Shown here: one piece after another, positions 1-7,503 of the stretch
Position numbering within the stretch: the first letter of the stretch is position 1
How the letters are laid out: each line of letters begins with the position of its first letter
Assembly: GCF_943914565.1 (NCBI RefSeq)
Contig: NZ_CALUCN010000006.1
Location: 1-64,000, forward strand
Source: an uncultured Tessaracoccus sp.
GTDB taxonomy: Bacteria; Actinomycetota; Actinomycetes; Propionibacteriales; Propionibacteriaceae
Direction of reading: 5' to 3'
DNA: 64,000 bases
Program-made: the position numbers and the translations under genes
Notes under the pieces: model-generated
What the model was told of the DNA's origin: nothing
Seen by the model: only the letters and a program-made list of their open reading frames with translations
Database searches by the model: none

Positions 1-67
1 AACCATGTGAGGTACGGCCCCCACCATCCGGGGAATTGACAATGAGGTACCACGAACCGCGGGTGCC

Positions 68-146
68 GGCCCCGGCACCCGAAACCTGTGCGACCCAGTT
101 GCCGCACAGCTCGCGCCTGCCCGGCCAGGGCTGCACCACCCGGCCG
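68..146. repeat. 79-bp direct repeat, copy 1
   Basis: Near-identical to 334-412, with about five mismatches over 79 bases. It contains a small dyad, TGTGCG then CGCACA around a 10-base loop (about 88-109), and a conserved tail CCAGGGCTGCACCACCCGGC. No coding potential is evident. The function is unknown. Confidence 0.8.
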
Positions 147-187
147 CGGCGGGGAGCACGCTCCGCGCTCTCCGCGCCGCCCGAGCC

Positions 188-266
188 GTGCACGAAACGC
201 CGTGCAAACCCACCGTCGAGGCCGAAAAGAGCCCTCCACCGCGACACACACGGCGTTTCGTGCCAC
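188..266. repeat. Inverted-repeat element, copy E1 (79 bp)
   Basis: The left arm GTGCACGAAACGCCGTG and right arm CACGGCGTTTCGTGCCAC are complementary. The interior also has a partial dyad (GAGG with CCTC). The same arms recur at 15786, 16055, 17123 and 61861 in this window. It sits between the two copies of the 79-bp direct repeat. Confidence 0.85.
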
Positions 267-333
267 ACCGGGCGGGCCCCGTCGCCCCACCCCCAGGGCC
301 CCGTCGCCCCGCCCTCCCGCGCACGCCGGCGGC

Positions 334-412
334 GGCCCCGGCACCCGCAACCTGTGCGACCCAGTTGCGGCACAGGTCGCTTCTGCCCGGCCAGGGCTGC
401 ACCACCCGGCCG
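334..412. repeat. 79-bp direct repeat, copy 2
   Basis: Second copy of the repeat at 68-146, in the same orientation. It ends 24 bases before the xth -10 box, so it may overlap regulatory DNA of that gene. Confidence 0.8.
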
Positions 413-436
413 GTGCCGGCGCCGAGACGTCCGGGC

Positions 437-442
437 TAGGCT
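437..442 (+). promoter_or_regulatory. -10 box of xth (TAGGCT)
   Basis: TAGGCT ends 6 bases before the ATG at 449. There is no room for a Shine-Dalgarno site, so transcription probably starts at or next to the start codon (leaderless). No clear -35 is visible. Confidence 0.55.
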
Positions 443-448
443 CGCACC

Positions 449-1330
449 ATGCGAATCGGGACCCACAACGTCAACGGCATCCGGGCCGCCCACAAGCGCG
501 GGGCGGCCGAGTTCTGGCGCACGTCCGGCGCGGACGTCGTGTGCCTGCAGGAGGTGCGCTGCCGCGCGAAGGACCTCCCGCTCGACGCGCTCGACGGGTG
601 GCACGCCACGCTCGAGCTCGGCCAGCTCGCCGGCCGCAACGGCGTCGCGGTGCTCACGAGGACACCCCCCGTCGCCGTCCGGACCCTGCACGGCGAGCCC
701 GCGCACACCGTCGCCGACGGTGGCCTCGTCGAGGTGCCCACCCTCCCCACGGGCGGCAGGGACCTGCTTCCCGCGGCGACCCACGGCCGCTACCTGGAGG
801 TGGACCTCGCCGACGCACCGCTGCGGCTCGTCTCGCTGTACCTCCCGAAGGGCTCGGCCTACCCCTACGACGGCGTGGACGAGCCGAAGTACGAGTTCAA
901 GATGCGGTTCCTGCGCGGGCTCGCCAGGCAGCTCACCCGGTCGAGGCGCGAGGCCGCGCGCGACGGGCGCGAGTTCCTCATCGTCGGCGACTTCAACATC
1001 GCCCGCGACGAGCGCGACATCAAGAACTGGCGCGGCAACCTGCAGTCGGAGGGCTTCCTGCCCGAGGAGCGCGAGTGGTTCGCCTCGATCCTCTCCCCGC
1101 GCACGCTCGTCGACGTGCAGCGCACGCTCGCCGGCGACGTCGCCGGGCCGTACTCGTGGTGGAGCTGGCGTGGCCAAGCGTTCACCAACGACGCCGGCTG
1201 GCGCATCGACTACCACCTCGCCTCCCCCGGCCTCGCCAAGCGCGCGACCGCGGCCCGCACGGCCCGGGAGGCGAGCTACGACGGGCGCATGAGCGACCAC
1301 GCGCCGGTGATCGTCGACTACGACCTCTGA
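449..1330 (+). CDS. xth: Exodeoxyribonuclease III (AP endonuclease family)
   Basis: Repairs DNA by cutting 5' of abasic sites and removing nucleotides from 3' ends. The 293-aa protein is a complete Mg-dependent endonuclease/exonuclease/phosphatase fold. Visible motifs are THNVNGIR (residues 5-12), LQEVR with the metal-binding Glu35, VGDFNIA in the middle, and the C-terminal SDHAPV with catalytic Asp283 and His284. The start is fixed by the motif beginning at residue 3 and by a -10 box 6 nt upstream, which suggests a leaderless message. It is a single gene, convergent with the mannosyltransferase at 1338; only seven bases separate the stops. Confidence 0.93.
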   Translation: MRIGTHNVNGIRAAHKRGAAEFWRTSGADVVCLQEVRCRAKDLPLDALDGWHATLELGQLAGRNGVAVLTRTPPVAVRTLHGEPAHTVADGGLVEVPTLPTGGRDLLPAATHGRYLEVDLADAPLRLVSLYLPKGSAYPYDGVDEPKYEFKMRFLRGLARQLTRSRREAARDGREFLIVGDFNIARDERDIKNWRGNLQSEGFLPEEREWFASILSPRTLVDVQRTLAGDVAGPYSWWSWRGQAFTNDAGWRIDYHLASPGLAKRATAARTAREASYDGRMSDHAPVIVDYDL

Positions 1331-1337
1331 GCGACGG

Positions 1338-2831
1338 TCAGCGCCCGGCCCCGGCGGAACCCAGCGTCGGGTGGTCCTCGTCGTCGAGCGACTGGCTGAG
1401 CTCGTGGGTGTGGATCGTCCAGTAGCTGGCGCCGATCAGGACGAGCACGATCACCCACAAGCCGTTGCGGATGCCGAAGTTCATGGCGTTGTAGCCGAGC
1501 AGCGCCACCGTCGTCACGATCGCCGCGCGCATCATGCGCCTCGTGGGGTGCGTCATCGGCAGCAGCACCCCGCCCCACAGCAGGTACCACGAGTGCAACG
1601 CCGGGGCGCACAACGAGAACCAGATGAGCGACCACGACACGAACCGCAGCGGCTGGCGGCCGAGGTAGCGCACCGCGAACACCACCATGCCCACGCCGAT
1701 CGCGAGGACGCCGAGCGTGCGCACCGCGCTGAACACCGTCGCGCCGAGCGCGGCGTGCCCGGCCTCGACGAGGGGGAACTCGAGTACGCGCCCCAGGATC
1801 ACCACGGGCGAGAACGTGTCGACCTTGCCCGGGACGTCGGTGGCGTGCACCCAGCCGAAGCCCAGCCCGGTGGCGAGCGTGACCACGACGAACGCACCCA
1901 CCGCGACGAGCAGGGACGCCGTCGCGCGCCACGCGGCGTCCAGCACCGCGCGCCACCGCCACGACGTCCACGGTCGCACGAGGAACGGCAGCGCGACCGC
2001 GGCGAGGATCGCGGGCTGCTTGATCGTCGCCGCCAGCCCGACGACGAGCGCGCCCGGCAGCCACCGTCGCCACGTGAGGGTGGCCCAGATGCCGAGCACC
2101 ATGAGGCCGGTCATCAGCGAGTCGTTGTGGGCGCCGCCGATGAAGTCGATGATGAGGATCGGGTTGAGCGTCGCGAACCAGCTCGCCGTCGAGCGCGAGA
2201 CCCCCACCATCCGCGCGAGCCTCGGCACGAAGTAGCCGATCAGCCCGACGCCGACGAGGGCGGGCACCCGGTGCAGCCACGTCGCGAGCAACGGCTCGAA
2301 GCCGGCGAGCACGACGAGCCCGTGGGACATGCGCAGCGCCAGCGGCCCGTACGGGGCCGGCGTCTCGCGCCACACCCACGCCACCTGGTCGGCGAACGGA
2401 CCGGGCAGCACGCCGGGGCCCACCTGGTAGGGGTCGAGCCCGTTGTGCAGGAGCCACCCGTGCGCGACGTAGGAGTAGGCGTCGTGCGAGAACACCGGCG
2501 GGCCGATGAGCAACGGCGACGCGACGATCGCGAGGACCGCCCAGTTGCGCAGCATCGGCCGGCCGCGGTCGCGACGGTTGCTCGGCCGCAGCCGGAACCA
2601 CGCCTCGAGCAGCAGTGCGAGCCCGAGCAGCGTGAGCAGGGTGCCGGTCCAGCGCAGCACCTCGATGCCGAGCGCGGAGCCGGGCAGCCACGCCCAGATC
2701 GGCGAGGCCTGCGGCAGGTACGCGGGGCTGAGCGAACCCAGCAGGATGCACGACGAGCCGGCGAAGCCGGCCCACACCGCACGCGACCTCGCCGCCTGTC
2801 TCAGGTCCCCCAGCCGGCGGCGGTCAGCCAC
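1338..2831 (-). CDS. Polyprenol-phosphomannose-dependent alpha-1,6-mannosyltransferase-like GT-C protein (MptB type)
   Basis: Probable integral membrane glycosyltransferase that uses polyprenyl-phosphate mannose to extend lipomannan-type cell-envelope glycans. The 497-aa protein has about a dozen hydrophobic helices. GT-C signatures are FSHDAYSYVAHG in the first outer loop, PAPYGPLAL soon after, and GGAHNDSL in the middle. The GTG at 2831 is chosen because GGAG lies 6 nt upstream and the start overlaps the stop of the NuoI-like gene by 8 nt; the longer ATG frame from 2879 would overlap more and lacks such a site. It is the last gene of the orphan nuoB-C-I operon, with no obvious biochemical link. 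MptA- versus MptB-type cannot be settled by reading. Confidence 0.78.
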   Translation of the reverse strand: MADRRRLGDLRQAARSRAVWAGFAGSSCILLGSLSPAYLPQASPIWAWLPGSALGIEVLRWTGTLLTLLGLALLLEAWFRLRPSNRRDRGRPMLRNWAVLAIVASPLLIGPPVFSHDAYSYVAHGWLLHNGLDPYQVGPGVLPGPFADQVAWVWRETPAPYGPLALRMSHGLVVLAGFEPLLATWLHRVPALVGVGLIGYFVPRLARMVGVSRSTASWFATLNPILIIDFIGGAHNDSLMTGLMVLGIWATLTWRRWLPGALVVGLAATIKQPAILAAVALPFLVRPWTSWRWRAVLDAAWRATASLLVAVGAFVVVTLATGLGFGWVHATDVPGKVDTFSPVVILGRVLEFPLVEAGHAALGATVFSAVRTLGVLAIGVGMVVFAVRYLGRQPLRFVSWSLIWFSLCAPALHSWYLLWGGVLLPMTHPTRRMMRAAIVTTVALLGYNAMNFGIRNGLWVIVLVLIGASYWTIHTHELSQSLDDEDHPTLGSAGAGR

Positions 2832-3144
2832 CGTCGGCTCCCGGCGCGAGGCGCGTCCGGTCGTGCAGCAGCTCGGCAAGGGAGTCCGCCGGCGGCACGT
2901 GCGCGTCGCCCCAGACGAGCGCGTCGGTGGGGCACTGCTCGATGCAGACCCCGCAGTACATGCACAGCGCCCAGTCGATCGTGAACGTGTCGAGCACGTT
3001 GTGGGTACGCGGTCGCGCGCCTGCCGCGGGCACCGAGCGCTCCTGGTGGGACGTCAGGCGGATGCACCACGTCGGGCACTCCCGGGCGCAGATCATGCAC
3101 GAGGTGCAGCGTTCCTCGAGGAGCTGGATCGAGCCGTGGGTCAT
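2824..3144 (-). CDS. NuoI-like 2x[4Fe-4S] ferredoxin protein, orphan paralog
   Basis: A 106-aa protein with two complete CxxCxxCxxxCP motifs: CTSCMICARECP near residue 15 and CMYCGVCIEQCP near residue 62. The arrangement matches the complex I subunit NuoI, which relays electrons between iron-sulfur clusters. It is shorter than the full NuoI at 24475 (186 aa) and lacks that protein's long C-terminal tail. The start overlaps the NuoC-like stop by ATGA. With NuoB- and NuoC-like neighbours but no NuoD, it probably belongs to an accessory electron-transfer module rather than the main complex. A simple polyferredoxin role is also possible. Confidence 0.85.
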   Translation of the reverse strand: MTHGSIQLLEERCTSCMICARECPTWCIRLTSHQERSVPAAGARPRTHNVLDTFTIDWALCMYCGVCIEQCPTDALVWGDAHVPPADSLAELLHDRTRLAPGADGG

Positions 3145-3647
3145 CGCCGCCTCCTCGTGCGCGTGCCGGTGGCGCTCAGCGCGACGTCGGCCGGGCTCGC
3201 GTCGGGGTCCTCAGCCACCGTCGGGTCCGGGACGCCCACCGGCAGCAGCCGCCGACCGCTCGGGGAGGCGCTGCCGGGCTCGAGTGCGCCCGGCCACGGG
3301 GTCTCGCGACGCGGCGCGAGCAGCGCCTCCTTGCGCAGCGGGTGCCCGTCGCCGTGGTGGATGAGCGGGTCGAGGTCCGCGCCACGGAAGCGGATGCCGA
3401 ACAGGTCGTGCACCTGGCGCTGCAGCCACGCCGCCGCGGGCCAGAGGTCGTCGACGCGGTCCGTCTCGGGCGCGGCACGGTCGAGGTGCTCGACGACGAC
3501 GCGCCGCTCACGGTCCTCGGGGCGTTCGAGGACGAGCACGACGCGGAAGCCCCCGTCGCGGCCGAGTTCGTCGACCGCGGTGAGGAACGTCGGGAACGTG
3601 AACCCTTCGTCGCGCGCCGCCAGCGCGCCGTCACGCAGCTCGCCCAC
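3141..3647 (-). CDS. NuoC-like (30-kDa subunit family) protein, orphan paralog
   Basis: A 168-aa protein with the conserved core of the complex I 30-kDa subunit: a FPTFLTAVDELG segment near the N-terminus and the signature WLQRQVHDLFGIRFRGAD followed by a PLRK motif. The GTG start has GGAGG 6 nt upstream and overlaps the NuoB-like gene by 17 nt, which implies translational coupling. NuoC normally docks on NuoD, yet no NuoD-like gene lies in this operon; the only nuoD in the window is at 30803. The last 60 residues are Pro- and Arg-rich and probably unstructured. Confidence 0.83.
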   Translation of the reverse strand: MGELRDGALAARDEGFTFPTFLTAVDELGRDGGFRVVLVLERPEDRERRVVVEHLDRAAPETDRVDDLWPAAAWLQRQVHDLFGIRFRGADLDPLIHHGDGHPLRKEALLAPRRETPWPGALEPGSASPSGRRLLPVGVPDPTVAEDPDASPADVALSATGTRTRRRR

Positions 3648-4032
3648 GGCGCACCTCCTCGACGACCCGCTCGAACGCCTCGGGCGGCGGCGGGCAGCCG
3701 GCGACGACGTGGTCGACGGCGAGCACCTCCCCCGCCCCGGGCGTGACGGAGTAGGAGTCCCAGTACGGCCCGCCGATGCACGCGCACGCCCCGAAGGCCA
3801 CGACGGTGGGCCGGCTCGGCAGCGCCGCCGCGACCTCGCGCACGGCCGGCACCATCGCGTCGGTGAGCGTCCCGGAGACGGTCAGCACGCTGGCCGCGTC
3901 GGCCGGCACCTCGTCGAGCGCGACGACGGGCCGGCCCGCGAGCGCAGCCTGCGACTCGAGTGCGCAGCACGCCAGCGCGAGGTCGACGACGTACACCGAC
4001 CCGTCCGAGCACCAGTCCACTGCCTGCACCAT
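3631..4032 (-). CDS. NuoB-like (N2 cluster) subunit, orphan paralog
   Basis: A 133-aa protein of the NuoB / NiFe-hydrogenase small-subunit family. All four cluster ligands expected for NuoB are visible: the tandem Cys22-Cys23 (ALACCALE), Cys83 in FGACACIGG and Cys113 in GCPPPPE, so it should hold a [4Fe-4S] N2-type cluster. It is shorter than the main NuoB (184 aa). The ATG at 4032 is preceded by TACGCT with a 7-nt gap, so it looks leaderless and starts the operon nuoB-nuoC-nuoI-mannosyltransferase. An alternative GTG start is the next codon. Its partner for quinone or ferredoxin chemistry is not encoded nearby. Confidence 0.86.
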   Translation of the reverse strand: MVQAVDWCSDGSVYVVDLALACCALESQAALAGRPVVALDEVPADAASVLTVSGTLTDAMVPAVREVAAALPSRPTVVAFGACACIGGPYWDSYSVTPGAGEVLAVDHVVAGCPPPPEAFERVVEEVRRGRAA

Positions 4033-4039
4033 GGGGGCC

Positions 4040-4045
4040 AGCGTA
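4040..4045 (-). promoter_or_regulatory. -10 box of the orphan nuoB operon (TACGCT)
   Basis: TACGCT on the minus strand lies 7 bases upstream of the ATG at 4032, the leaderless spacing seen at other starts in this window. The upstream PEPCK-like gene ends only 24 bases further away, so this promoter sits in a very short gap. Confidence 0.5.
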
Positions 4046-4069
4046 GTGCGGCCCGGCGGGTTCGGGGAA

Positions 4070-7000
4070 TCAGGCGAAGCGCACCTGCCTGCCCTGCGTG
4101 CCGACGAGGCGCTCCGCGTCCGGGCGCACGCCGCGGAGCCGCTCGAGCTTCTCCGCAAGTCCGAGGCGGGCGCTCGCCTCGGCGTTGGACGGATCCCCGA
4201 CGAAGGCCTCGATCGCCTGGATCGACCGGTCGAGCAGCGCCTGCTCGGCCCCCGCGGCCGACTCGAGCCGCTCGCGGTACCAGTCGGAGGCGAGCACCTG
4301 CTCGCGGGTGAACATCGCACGGAACTCCGGCGAGTGCAGCGTCATGCCCTCGTGCTCGCCGTGGGCCATGATGCCGAGCAGCGCCTTGATCGGCGGCACC
4401 GCGTACTCGACCGTGCCGTCGGCGAAGTAGCTGCGGGCCACGCGCTCGTGCGTGGTGACGATCGTGTCCACCGATGAGATGTACTCGGCCTCGTCCTGCA
4501 GCTCGGGCCGGAGCATGTCGTCGGAGAACACGACGTGCGGGTGGAGGAAGATCCGCCCGAAGTACTTCGTCGTGAACTTCTTCGTCATCCGGTAGCCCAG
4601 CCGGCTCGCCTCGACGGTGCGACCGTCGTGCTCGATGTCCGGCACCGGCTCGAGCGCGCCCTCGGCGATCAGGTTGCGGGCGTCGCGCTCGGCGGGCGTC
4701 ATCCGGGAGAACAGCTCGGGGATGAGCAGCGAGATGTCGTGGTCGACGCGCACTTGCGGGCCGACGAAGCCCGCAGAGGAGAGCCATCCGTCGTAGCCGG
4801 TGAGCACGAACGACAGGAACGCGGCGTTCAGGTCGTACGTCGACGGCAGCGAGTTGAACGGTCCCTTCGTCATGGCGCCCTCGGAGCCGGCGCCCGTCGT
4901 CGACGGGGACTTGCCGGTCATCGAGGAGATGAACTCCATCATGAGCTCGGGCAGCTCCATGTGGTGCAGGGGCGCGTAGGCGCACAGGGCCGGCACCCCG
5001 TCGCCCGAGGGGTTGTTGCGGCGCCCGGCCGCGACGACGTCGACGCTGTTGCGCAGCGGCTCGTCGTGCCGGAGCCCCAACGCCATGCGCTCGGCGAGCT
5101 CGGCGAGCCTCGTCGCGCGCTCGTTCACGATGTCCGGGCGCACCTGCAGGTAGCGAGGGTTCTTCGTCCGCGCGCCGTTCACGATCCGCGGGTGCGCCGA
5201 CGAGACGACGTACGTGCCGGGCAGCTCGCCGTTCGCGAAGCGGCGCAGGAGGTCCTCCATCGGACGAGTGAACTGCGAGAAGCCGACGGCGTCGTCGGTG
5301 ATCGCGGCGACCTCCTCCTTCGTGAGCGGCGCGAAGTTCGACAGGAACGCGCCGGCGGCGATGTCCTTCTCGGTCTGCTTGTCGTAGCCGCGGTGGATCG
5401 CGTCGTCGGGGCGCTGGAACAGCAGCCGCTCGGCGTTCTCGACGTACTTGCGGCTGAGCCCGGCGGCGAGGCCCTGCTCGGTGGCGGGCGCGACGATCGA
5501 GGCGGTGATGTCGTCCTCGGTCTGCACCTTCGCGGCCGGGTGGAAGTCGTGGCGCAGCCCGAACAGCCGCCACGAGTCGCCGGCCTCGTAGCCGACGCGC
5601 AGCATGTTCACGCGGATCTTCGTGCCGTCGAGGCGCAGCGCGTGCCCGGTGCGGCCGTTCAGGCTCGGCACCGAGAAGTGACTGCCCCAGTCGTCGCCCC
5701 ACTCGGGCCGGTAGAACCGCTTGACGACGAACACGAGTTCCTTGACGTGGTTCGGGATCGACTCGAGCCAGGCGTTGTACTCGTCGGTGAAGTCGCTCGA
5801 CGGGGTGAGCAGCTTGATGACCGACCCGACGCTGCGCTCGTCGGAGAGCAGCGGACGGTGGTCGTCCGCCCCCGGGTCGACGAAGCGGTCCGAGAAGTCG
5901 CGCTCGACGATCGCAGCAACCTGCGACATGTCCTTGTCGAAGTCCTCGACGTAGGCGTTGCCGACGATGAACGCGTCGGTGATGTCCTTGGAGATCTCCG
6001 ACTTGCCGCCGCCGGAGACCGTCGCAGGCTTGTGCGTCTCGGTGGGCACGGCCACGGTGCCGACGAGGGTCCACTGGTCGCCGTCCACCTCGAGGTGCAG
6101 CGGCTCGACCTGGTACCCGTCGGGCGTGATGTAGGTGTGGTCCCCCTTCAGTGTGATCCGCTGCTGGCCCCCGTCGCGCTCCCAGGTGATGCTCGAGTCA
6201 CGCAGCGAGAACTCGGCGCCCTCCGGCACCATCACGAGGCGGTCGAGGAACTGGTCGACGGCGTGCCCCTCCGGCTGCACGGCCCAGCGTTCGGGGTCGT
6301 GCGCGACCGCGTCGGCGAACGACTGCGCGGGCTGCTCGCTCGTCGTGAACGCCTGGCCCAGGTTGTAGCGCGGGTAGGTGCGGGCGCCGCCGGAGTGCTC
6401 CTCCTCGACGAGGCCCAGGAGGTTCGTCGCGTAGCTGATCTGCGCCTTGACCTCCTTCTTGCAGTAGCCGAAGTAGTTGTCGGCGATGACGGTGACGATC
6501 ACGCCGCGCTCGTCGCGCACGCACAGCTTGAAGGCCGTGCCGCCGTTGTAGCGCTCGTCCTCCTCGCTCCAGCACTGGCCGTCGCGGCGCTGACGCTCGG
6601 TGGCGTCGTCGACGTGCGGGAGGCCCAGCTCCTTCTTCGTCAAGTGGGTGAGGTGGGGCGCGAGGATGACCGCGCCGGTGTGGCCGGTCCACGTCTCCGG
6701 GTCGAGCGCCGCGTCGTTGTCGGGCAGCAGCGGGTCGCCGGCGTTGCCGAAGATGCCCTCCACGAAGTCGAGGTTCGCCATGAGCGTGGCGGGGGCAAAG
6801 AAGCGCACCTCCATCGTCCGACGTGGGGTGAAGCCGGGCACGTGCGGGACGACGACCGGGCGCAGCAGCAGCGAGGCCCAGCAGCGCGCCGGGTGGTCGG
6901 AGCCGGCGGTGTAGGGCAGCAGGAGCGCGTCCTCGGGCGGCTGGAGCGCGGCGGCGAAGATGCGGGCGGCGACGTCGCGCGGCACAGCGATCTTGTCGTC

Positions 7001-7411
7001 CTGGATGGGCAGACCGCCCTCGGCGACGTGGAAGACGCCCTTGGTGGTGCGGCGGTCGTTGGCGGGGTTGTGGAGCACGCCGTTGGCGAGCCGGTAGCTG
7101 CTCAGCTGCTCGGAGGTGAACTCGTCGCCGTCGGCAGGCAGTGACAGCTCGCGGGCGAGGCCCGGCTGGTCGAGCACGAAGCTGAGCCGCGGCAGCGCAC
7201 CCGCCCAGTCGGTGCCCTCGAAGTAGGAGTCGAGGAAGGCCTGGATCCGGTCGTCGACCGGCGGCGTCGCGATGCTCAGTCGTCGGTTGAGCTCCCGTTG
7301 CCTCGCCAGGATGGGACCCACGAGGGTGGCGGCCTCGTCACTGTGCTCGACCTGGTGGCCGAGCAGGGCCAGTCGGAGTTCGATCGCTGCGGTCGTGATG
7401 TCGTTCGCCAT
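4070..7411 (-). CDS. PPi-type phosphoenolpyruvate carboxykinase-like protein
   Basis: Probable PPi-dependent PEP carboxykinase (PEP + CO2 + Pi to oxaloacetate + PPi), the enzyme described in propionibacteria and Entamoeba. The 1113-aa length fits that family, about twice an ATP- or GTP-PEPCK. Visible signatures are a very conserved-looking block ADNYFGYCKKEVKAQ near residue 305, and a Gly-rich loop TGAGSEGAMTKGPFN near residue 840 that resembles a phosphate-binding loop. The identification rests on remembered family resemblance, not a search. The ATG at 7411 is preferred because CACAAT ends 7 nt upstream (leaderless spacing); an in-frame ATG lies at 7420. It is a single gene and would tie the anaplerotic C3/C4 node to KorAB nearby. 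A large NAD-glutamate dehydrogenase was considered and rejected. Confidence 0.7.
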   Translation of the reverse strand: MANDITTAAIELRLALLGHQVEHSDEAATLVGPILARQRELNRRLSIATPPVDDRIQAFLDSYFEGTDWAGALPRLSFVLDQPGLARELSLPADGDEFTSEQLSSYRLANGVLHNPANDRRTTKGVFHVAEGGLPIQDDKIAVPRDVAARIFAAALQPPEDALLLPYTAGSDHPARCWASLLLRPVVVPHVPGFTPRRTMEVRFFAPATLMANLDFVEGIFGNAGDPLLPDNDAALDPETWTGHTGAVILAPHLTHLTKKELGLPHVDDATERQRRDGQCWSEEDERYNGGTAFKLCVRDERGVIVTVIADNYFGYCKKEVKAQISYATNLLGLVEEEHSGGARTYPRYNLGQAFTTSEQPAQSFADAVAHDPERWAVQPEGHAVDQFLDRLVMVPEGAEFSLRDSSITWERDGGQQRITLKGDHTYITPDGYQVEPLHLEVDGDQWTLVGTVAVPTETHKPATVSGGGKSEISKDITDAFIVGNAYVEDFDKDMSQVAAIVERDFSDRFVDPGADDHRPLLSDERSVGSVIKLLTPSSDFTDEYNAWLESIPNHVKELVFVVKRFYRPEWGDDWGSHFSVPSLNGRTGHALRLDGTKIRVNMLRVGYEAGDSWRLFGLRHDFHPAAKVQTEDDITASIVAPATEQGLAAGLSRKYVENAERLLFQRPDDAIHRGYDKQTEKDIAAGAFLSNFAPLTKEEVAAITDDAVGFSQFTRPMEDLLRRFANGELPGTYVVSSAHPRIVNGARTKNPRYLQVRPDIVNERATRLAELAERMALGLRHDEPLRNSVDVVAAGRRNNPSGDGVPALCAYAPLHHMELPELMMEFISSMTGKSPSTTGAGSEGAMTKGPFNSLPSTYDLNAAFLSFVLTGYDGWLSSAGFVGPQVRVDHDISLLIPELFSRMTPAERDARNLIAEGALEPVPDIEHDGRTVEASRLGYRMTKKFTTKYFGRIFLHPHVVFSDDMLRPELQDEAEYISSVDTIVTTHERVARSYFADGTVEYAVPPIKALLGIMAHGEHEGMTLHSPEFRAMFTREQVLASDWYRERLESAAGAEQALLDRSIQAIEAFVGDPSNAEASARLGLAEKLERLRGVRPDAERLVGTQGRQVRFA

Positions 7412-7418
7412 GTCTCCC

Positions 7419-7424
7419 ATTGTG
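7419..7424 (-). promoter_or_regulatory. -10 box of the PPi-PEPCK-like gene (CACAAT)
   Basis: CACAAT on the minus strand is 7 bases from the ATG at 7411. The same hexamer precedes dhaL at the same kind of distance. The first base departs from the TAnnnT consensus, so this is a moderate call. Confidence 0.4.
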
Positions 7425-7503
7425 GTGCGTGCGCCCAAGTCGCGGGCCGGCTCCGGCAGGAACGCTCGTCGTCACTGCGTGTTCGGCGAGGTCGGGGCGC
7501 GGG

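Larger units (their letters stand above)
1..448. other. Repeat-rich intergenic region upstream of xth
   Basis: I see no convincing gene here; the open frames have no recognisable domain and are shadows of repeats. The stretch holds two 79-bp direct repeats (68-146 and 334-412), one copy of the inverted-repeat element (188-266) between them, and a short C-rich duplication (about 276-292 and 297-313). A TTGACA hexamer lies at 36-41 without a convincing -10. The last bases carry the xth promoter. Confidence 0.7.

Noticed and set aside
36..1425. Long open frames on the plus strand overlapping xth
   Set aside because: They lack any recognisable domain, are extremely Arg/Pro-rich and run through the repeats; they are shadows in high-GC DNA. 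The xth frame has full motifs.
2831..2879. Start of the mannosyltransferase at 2879
   Set aside because: It would overlap the NuoI-like gene by 56 bases and has no ribosome site; GTG 2831 has GGAG at the right distance and a normal overlap.
4070..7411. NAD-specific glutamate dehydrogenase of the large type
   Set aside because: The protein is shorter than that class and shows none of its motifs; the ADNYFGYCKKEVKAQ block and Gly-rich loop fit the PPi-PEPCK group better.
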